Shown piece by piece: positions 57,701 to 64,000 of a DNA stretch of 64,000 nt; position 1 is the first letter of the stretch; every line of letters starts with the position of its first letter. The DNA comes from Liopterus haemorrhoidalis (taxonomy: Eukaryota; Arthropoda; Insecta; Coleoptera; Dytiscidae): positions 10,516,279-10,580,278 of the forward strand of contig OZ020622.1 of NCBI GenBank assembly GCA_963971575.1, given 5' to 3'. The notes beneath the pieces were generated by a model. It made no database searches. It was not told the DNA's origin and saw only the letters and a list, made by a program, of their open reading frames with translations. The translations under genes were made by a program, and so were the position numbers.

Positions 57701-58990
57701 AGAACAGGACGCTTGTTTTGTTAAGGTATACCATCAGTTTTGGTTGTCAGAAATTTTATCAAATTAGATCATCATAACCGGTGATCCTTTTCTTCTTTAG
57801 GATACGTTGCCAATGTGATCTCGTTTGCACGACCGTCTGTTTCTTACTCTAAGGACTCTGACATCTTATTTAACTCCTTCTTGACAACATAACTGTGTTC
57901 TTCCGAATTCACGATTTCTAATCGCATTTGCAAAGCAGCGTAGTCCTGGTTTCGTCCATCCTCTCATGGCCGGTTGCCGAAGAATGAATTGTTCTTATTA
58001 TCTCAAAGAACTCATATATCAATAAATTTAACATAGCCTCGTCGGTGGTAGAAAGGGGTACAATCAATAAATGATTTTTTTTGGGCGACCATTTCAAAAA
58101 CAGTTCTTTTTCATCATCTAGTACTAGACAAAAAGTAGATCATTTTCGATCTAGGCCAGTTCACTTATTTTTTTGCCGTTGGATGCTAGAGCCATCTATG
58201 TGTCATTTAGTAAGTTACTGGTTAGCGTCAAACCATACTTCAGCTTCAGTAAGCACAGTTGAAATTTCTGTATGAAGGTTGTTGATATCGGCATTACGGC
58301 AAATCAGAGTGGTATCTTACTTGGCAGATCGTTATTATAAATCAGAAATAGTAGAGGTCCTAAAACACTTCCCTGTGGAACGCTGTGTTTTAGGATATGG
58401 AGATCAGATACTACGTTATTACAGTAATCCTACTGACTACGACTGTTAAAATAGGAGGTAATGAGGCCCCTCGCAATTCCTCTGATTCCAGAGTATGCAT
58501 ATTACTTGGCAGATCTTTATTATAAATCAGAACTAGTAAAGGTCTCAAAACCCTTCCCTGTGGATCTCCGTGTTTCAGGACTTCGAAATTAAATACTGCG
58601 TTATTGTAGTAAACACACTAACTACGATTGTCGAGATAGGAGGTAATGACATCCTTCGCAATTCCTCTGATTCCAGAGTTAACATATTACTTGGCAGATC
58701 GTTATTATAAATCTTAAAGGTCCCAAAACCCTTCCTTGTGGAACTCGGTGATTCAGGCCTTGGAGATCAGATATTGCGTTATTGAAGTAAACACTACGAT
58801 TGTCGAGATATGAAGTAATGAGATCCCTCGCAATTCCTCTGATTCTGCATAACACTATTTTGCTTGTGGATATACATAGTAATCAACACAATCAAAAGCT
58901 TTGCTTAGAGCACACATCAATGTCGATGTATACAGACCATGTCCCAAGGCTTCGTATATTGTTTTCAGGGTGCAATTGCTAGATTTATGG
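57700..58990 (-). mobile_element. Non-LTR reverse transcriptase remnant with 184-bp tandem triplication
   Basis: The minus strand from about 58930 reads MCALSKAFDCVDYYVYPQ (block A), then three times a unit ending in [17 protein letters not shown]-like residues and NDLPSK, then after the last unit TLICRNADINNLHTEISTVL and [32 protein letters not shown] is the reverse transcriptase block before YxDD. Stops and shifts throughout. Confidence 0.8.
58300..58850. repeat. 184-bp tandem repeat, three copies
   Basis: TACTTGGCAGATCGTTATTA occurs at 58318, 58503 (one mismatch) and 58687, spacing 184-185 bp, with CTTCCCTGTGGA, GAGATCAGATA and CAATTCCTCTGATTC in each unit. The units differ by roughly 10-15%, so the duplication is not recent. 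Confidence 0.88.
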
Positions 58991-59833
58991 AAGATTTCGG
59001 ACGAAAACCAAACTGATTATTTGTAAGTACATCATATTAGTTAAAAAATGAGGTTAGTGTACGTTTAACGCAAATTTAAATGATGCATTATAATCATAAT
59101 TATTTTTAAAAATATGGTTGTGATTTTTTAACGATTTATCTTTAATATTAATGCTACTTAATAATATGTGAATTAATTGAAATTATGACCACAATTCTAT
59201 ACATATCAAAATATAAAACAACTGTCTTTTTTTTTAAACCGCTAATACACGAGACATTCCTTCTTCATATGCATGCCGATGCGATCATACGAGACATAGT
59301 TCCCGCATTCTAGCACTATGCAGCGGTTCTGTTAAAGATCATCAATGTACAAACCAAATGCCGCGATACAAGTGATACGAGTTTTAAATCTTGTTCAGAG
59401 TTGGAGTGTATGTGTGTTTCATCTCGACCACACGAAGCTTAAACCACACCAATGAGCGCACCTTTAGAGTAATCGCAGCATCCAAGGCCATCCGGTTACA
59501 TTGTTGTCTCCTAAGAGATGTCGGCATCCCGCCAGCTACGTAATCGTCATCTTCCGATTAGCGATGTGCTTAATTGATCGGGACTACTGCACACACGGTT
59601 ATGTGTAACCAGAACAAGCCCACCTCAAGGCACAAATGTTATTTCACATCTAAGGAACATGTACACACATTTGACAAGGGTTGTGACTAATAAAAAATTA
59701 TGTAACATGGGTTGGACTCTGCAGAACACTATAAAGGTATCATCGGACATGTTAGATGCAAATATACGAGAGTTACAAAATATATTCACGGCATTACAAT
59801 GAAAGATTGTGTTTTTCAATTTCAATTAATTTT
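58991..59833. other. No gene seen
   Basis: AT-rich, then CG-containing text at 59260-59620, no recognisable motif. Confidence 0.4.
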
Positions 59834-59900
59834 ATTTTTCAATATAATCTCCCATAACACCAATACAATTATTACAACGATATTCCAACGCAATGATTCA
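59834..59900 (-). mobile_element. Possible mariner C-terminal scrap
   Basis: The minus strand reads IALEYRCNNCIGVMGDYIEK, resembling the final RWxKCIxLxGDYxEK residues of mariner transposases. Only about 20 residues support it. Confidence 0.4.
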
Positions 59901-61047
59901 ATCCCTATAGTGACTTTCCTAAAAATCAGCAAATTAAACCTCAGCAATTGCTATAGTTGTGACCAGAGTTGGGCATTATTTAACTAAACTTTCAATCAAC
60001 TAAAAATTTGAATGAAAATGTAATCAAACTAAATTAATCATTCCTTATTCAATCAATAATGGATGTAATCATAAATCCTAAACTAAATGATAATCATATT
60101 GTAATATTTTGTCAGAAAAATTTGAATCGCTTGGATCGATTTATATATTACATATATAATATATGTAATATATTATATATGTAGGCCGTCTTGCAACTTT
60201 CGCAAGAGTATTACATTTTGCTACTCTACCTCTACCGACCCGAATAATATATTTGGTAATGTCTTCTTCAAATTTTTGTTGTGACAATGTTCCGGCTCTA
60301 ATTGTTCTTGATTTTTGAGGAACAAATGTTTATCTACATTTAGAAACAATGTTTTTTAAATGCAATAAATACATCGTTTAGTATCGTCTTTTAAGATGAG
60401 ATATAAAATACGATGAACTATTTTTATATCCTTTAATTTCAATTTTAGGCTGGCATTGAGCAATGAACTTATTTTGCTGTACACAGATTTTTTCGGCTAA
60501 ATATTGAAAAAACTTATCATCTACCATTTTCGATTTAAATAAAACATTTCTTCTCTTACCATAATTGGATTACTGAGAAGAGTTTGAAGCTCCTGATGCT
60601 TCAGTTATTAAAAGAGTCGATGAACCAAAACTTTCACGAGTATCATTGTCACTTATGTTGGCGAAAAAATACAAATATATAATTGTAAAATATATCATTC
60701 AAATTTTTCACAAATTAAATCTGCGTCAGACGTCTACAATGTATAAATACTAAATTCAGACAGTGAGAGTGAAAAGATCAAATTTCAATCCTGATTTTCG
60801 TTTCAATCATAACTAAAAATTTAATCATGAATATTCGTAAATATTTAATTTAGTTACCAGTGTGAATAACTACATTATGAGTGATGTACCTTACTCATTA
60901 ATCAAGTCTTGAAATTAAATTTTAATCTCAATCCTCAATCATTAGTTTGATTGCAATTTGTCCAAATCTGGTTGTGACCAATGATCCAATACCTTTAGTG
61001 GCTTTCCAGAAAGTCTGCAAAATAACCCTCATCAATTGCTATAGTTG
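59891..61047. repeat. Direct repeats of about 65 bp flanking the hAT derivative
   Basis: 59900-59960 and 60984-61047 share AATGAT, CAATxCCT, TAGTGxCTTTCC, TCAGCAATTGCTATAGTTG in the same order. They are far longer than a hAT target duplication, so a tandem duplication probably predates the insertion. Confidence 0.6.
59964..60970 (-). mobile_element. hAT derivative with BED zinc-finger remnant
   Basis: Ends CAGAGTTGGGC and (inverted) CAGATTTGGAC; perfect 8-bp duplication GTTGTGAC at 59956-59963 and 60971-60978. The minus strand from about 60660 to 60210 carries FQYLAEKICVQQNKFIAQCQ, IKGYKNSSSYFISHLKRR and REGAGTLSQQKF-like pieces: a BED-type finger (C-x2-x ... H-L-K-R) as at the front of hAT transposases. 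The catalytic part is missing. Direct repeats of about 65 bp flank the element. Confidence 0.8.
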
Positions 61048-61214
61048 GGCAGATTTAAATTGGCCGATAACCCTTAAAAACTGTTTATGGTTCAGCAGAA
61101 GAAAATATTGCAATAAAATTTAAATTTTCAAGAAAGAGATATAATTTTGTTTTAATTGAGAAGCCCCTCTTCAACTTAGTGGTGGAAGTGATAGAATTTG
61201 ATAATTACATAAAA

Positions 61215-61840
61215 CGTCCTATTCTGTAGCAAATGGCAAAAGGTGTGCCTCATGGGTACGTGCATGCACCGCTAATGTTCAACATCACTGATATGATGAA
61301 AACTAAAGACCAAAAACTAATATATGATATTGATCTAACCTTGGTGCTTAAAGATAATGTTCAGAATGGTTCAGAGATTCTCTGGTATGATCTATCCAGT
61401 ATAGAGCGGTACTACAAAAAAATTTGGCTCCTGCCTAATCCATCAAAATCTAAGTGCTGCTCACTTCATCTAAGCAATCGATTGGCAAGCCTAGAACCGG
61501 AAGTCTATTTTCGCCGTACTAAACTAAAATGTTTAAAATGAAAAGTAAATGCACAGAGTAAGAAATGAAGTATTTAGAGAAAAACTTAAACACAAAGCCA
61601 GTGAAGACTATAATAGAAGAAGGAAAGCTAAGATATCTGGGACATATACACAAAATGAGTGAAGATAAATTAGTAAAAATAATTTTTGTAGCAAGAACGG
61701 TGAAGGAAGTTAGACCAGGAAGAGCGAGAAAAACCTGGCACCAAGAAACAAAAGAAGCTGCAACGAAGAGAGGTGTAAAGTGGGAGGAGATAAGAAAATG
61801 TACAAAGGACAGAACACAATGGAAAGAAGTATGAAGAACA
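61215..61840 (+). mobile_element. Non-LTR remnants: RT piece followed by RTE-type C-terminus
   Basis: 61233-61541 reads MAKGVPHGYVHAPLMFNITD, LIYDIDLTLVLKDNVQNGSE and PNPSKSKCCSLHLSNRLASL. The YxDD site is changed to YDID and LEPEVYFRRTKL matches Jockey-like elements. 61565-61834 reads LRYLGHIHKMSEDKLVKIIF, RPGRARKTWHQETKEAATKR and DRTQWKEV, the RTE-type end (GHxxRM ... GRPRKTW ... DRxxWR). They may be two fused fragments. Confidence 0.7.
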
Positions 61841-61951
61841 ACACCAGAAAATAAGTAACTCGACTATAGCCTTACACTGCAAGGTAGAAAGGCTTCAGGA
61901 TTAAGTAAATAAGTAAACTTAAATGTAACCCTTTGCCAGTCTATCTTCCAG

Positions 61952-62323
61952 TAAAGGGCGTATCACACCAGAACGCTATCCAAGTTTTATTTTGTAAGTC
62001 TTTTTCGAGTATTCAAGTCTTCACGTCTTCAGCTATCACACGTGAAACAGAGAAAAGTGACTTGCTTCTGCGTACATAACGTTAACAATACACCCATCTC
62101 ACTTGATAGGACTGAGAGGTCGAGAACACGCACGCGCATTTGAAGACTTGGATTTCGTCTGTCTTCTAAAGACGGGGGAAATATATCTCGATGTATTTGC
62201 TCAGACTTAAAGACTTAGGTTTTTTGTCATGCTATCACACACACAAGACTTCGTTTAGAATGCCAAGACTTTAGTTTTCCAAGGTTAGACTTGAATAATA
62301 ACTCTAGTGTGATAAGGCCTTAA
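61952..62323. mobile_element. MITE with AAGGGCGTATCACAC ends
   Basis: TAAAGGGCGTATCACACCAG at the left; right end (inverted) TTAAGGCCTTATCACACTAG. GAAGACTT / AAGTCTTC motifs recur inside in both orientations. Possible TTAA target. Confidence 0.6.
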
Positions 62324-64000
62324 CTCTTAAAAGATCGTTGATTTAAAAGTCTCAAGCTATTAAAGTCGCGCAGAAAATCAAGCCCACGATTAACATAAGG
62401 CAACAGCTTGTAGGTACTTCTTAGAGAAACTTCTTTTTCATCCTGATTAAGATTCATATAGCCTACTAAAAATAACTTACTTCATATACTTCCTACGTAT
62501 TTCATTGAATGATTTTTTGAATCTTCGAATAAATCTGAGCAAAATTGTTTTCCTACAATCCTGCTACATCCTATATATTATTACTCCGTACCCTATAATT
62601 AAATAGAAATAAAACAACAATATATTTGTGATAAAAATAACAAATAACATTGTTAATTTGAGGTGTGATTCCAATATCCTTCTCATTGACAGTATCCGTT
62701 AAATCGTATAATTTACATTACTACATGTCTATGAATCTGATTAAGTCATGTTAGAACTCAAATAGCAAGTGTTAATGAGACAATAATGATATACATTCAC
62801 GGGAGGAGTGAACGCTAAAGGCGCAACGAACAATCTCTCGTTGAGAAAAGGCTACGATTGCCAACAGCTGCAAGTTTTCACTTTTCCGCATTCTATGTAA
62901 ACTGCTTTTTATTAGATAAATATGTGCATCCGTGTATAAATCTTATTATGGATTATTTATTGGATTTTTATTGAGTTTTTATTGAGTTACGTAAATATAG
63001 GAATATGTAGAGTATAAGAAATATATATAATGATCTAATTTTTCTTCCTAAATCATCAGTATTATGTCAGAAAAAATAAAAATACGGTTACATTTGGTGC
63101 GTTTCGCGTTTATTAAGTTAACGCATCTTCAACCTAAAATAATTGATGAAATTTACACATTGTACAAAAATATAATCTTGCGCTGCAGAAGCCAATCTCC
63201 CAACTATTATATTTTTTTTGGCAGTTTTGTGTTTAGGTATATATATTCTTATAGATTTTCATTTGATATTGTGGTGCATAGCTTTTTAGGTTAAATTCAA
63301 CGTATTTCTATTTTCTTTTCTTTGATGAAAAATTGTTGACATAAATAGAGAATTTAGAGGTTAATAAATGTTCCCATAGCGAGAACTGCTACCTTTAAGT
63401 AGATGTCAGGACCTAGTCAGTTGGTTCTAATATAAACAAAATTTGTATCCTTTTTGAGTTTAAAATAGTTTTAAGTATGCGAAGGTGAGGTAGCCGTAAG
63501 AGTTAGTTTTAAGTGAGTACGTGTCAGCGAAAACAGTACGTAACATATATTTTTGGATCACATCAGCCCTTTTTAGGACTATTTTGCCTATTAGAATAGT
63601 TTATTTGTTTCTATTCTGTTCTTATTCTTGTATTTTCATTTCATTTAGATACAAGTGACAGCGTACGAATATTACATTCGTAAATGGATGCTTATAAACG
63701 TACTAAATATGACGTCACAAAAACATGTGACGTTTCCAGTGACATAACTGCACTGATTCGCCGACTACCCTATACCAATGTTTATTTCGTGGTGTATTAT
63801 AAAAGCGTAAATGTGTGTTTATTTTTATTAAGTACTATAATACATAATTAATAAAGTAATTATGTAAATTCTGTAATTATTATCCAACATGGTCACTGGG
63901 TCTGAATTACTAAACCATAACACATCGAAATATACGCGTATTTTGTTAACCTTGAACTCTAGTAACTAACGAAGCAGTATAGAAATTTTTAAATAGAATC
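62324..64000. other. No convincing gene
   Basis: A 76-codon plus-strand frame at 63064-63294 (MSEKIKIRLHLVRFAFIKL...) has no recognisable domain and no codon signal I can judge. The rest is AT-rich. Confidence 0.4.

Overview
The window is AT-rich animal nuclear DNA, almost certainly from an insect. Genes have spliced introns with GT/AG borders, some as short as 49-58 bp. There is a ZAD-type zinc-finger protein gene (an arthropod family), an insect-type ash1 gene, and a dense, nested population of Tc1/mariner, hAT, pogo-like, Harbinger-like and non-LTR elements. I cannot assign the insect order from sequence alone.

Two host genes are well supported. (1) ash1, the histone H3K36 methyltransferase of the trithorax group, lies on the minus strand from 40917 down to its stop at 26107. 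Ten coding exons join in frame (6153 nt, 2050 residues plus stop) and carry AT-hooks, AWS, SET, post-SET, bromodomain, PHD finger, BAH domain and the conserved C-terminal tail. The first exon or exons lie to the right of 40918 and were not found. (2) A small two-exon gene at 19785-20418 (+) encodes a 194-residue ZAD-domain protein without C2H2 fingers.

Layout. 1-18600 is a repeat graveyard: a truncated non-LTR element, a near-complete mariner (3648-4944), hAT MITEs with perfect 8-bp target duplications, a pogo/Tigger-like element that split a non-LTR remnant and was itself hit by a hAT MITE, a DD39D-type mariner with plant-Stowaway-like ends, a hammerhead-ribozyme-like motif, a hAT C-terminus, and a Tc1-like transposase directly behind an LTR plus tRNA-Lys-type primer binding site. 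18600-25400 holds the ZAD gene, a Harbinger-like element nested in a THAP-coding repeat, a large MITE with a second MITE inside, and an RTE-type remnant split by two MITEs. 25400-41000 is ash1, with every large intron carrying MITEs, SINE-like or Tc1 pieces. 41000-64000 has no convincing host exon: it holds TTAA-flanked and hAT MITEs, tRNA-related repeats, three further mariner copies (one inside a Jockey-like reverse transcriptase), a 184-bp tandem triplication inside a non-LTR element, a 1-kb hAT derivative with a BED-finger remnant, and RTE/Jockey-like fragments.

The most unusual patterns are a roughly 43-bp minisatellite that occurs inside several unrelated MITE families, an inverted pair of about 400-bp MITEs flanking one ash1 exon (a setting that favours circular RNA or exon skipping), the LTR/PBS-transposase junction, and the plant-like DD39D mariner. 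All similarity statements come from reading the sequence; none was checked by database search.
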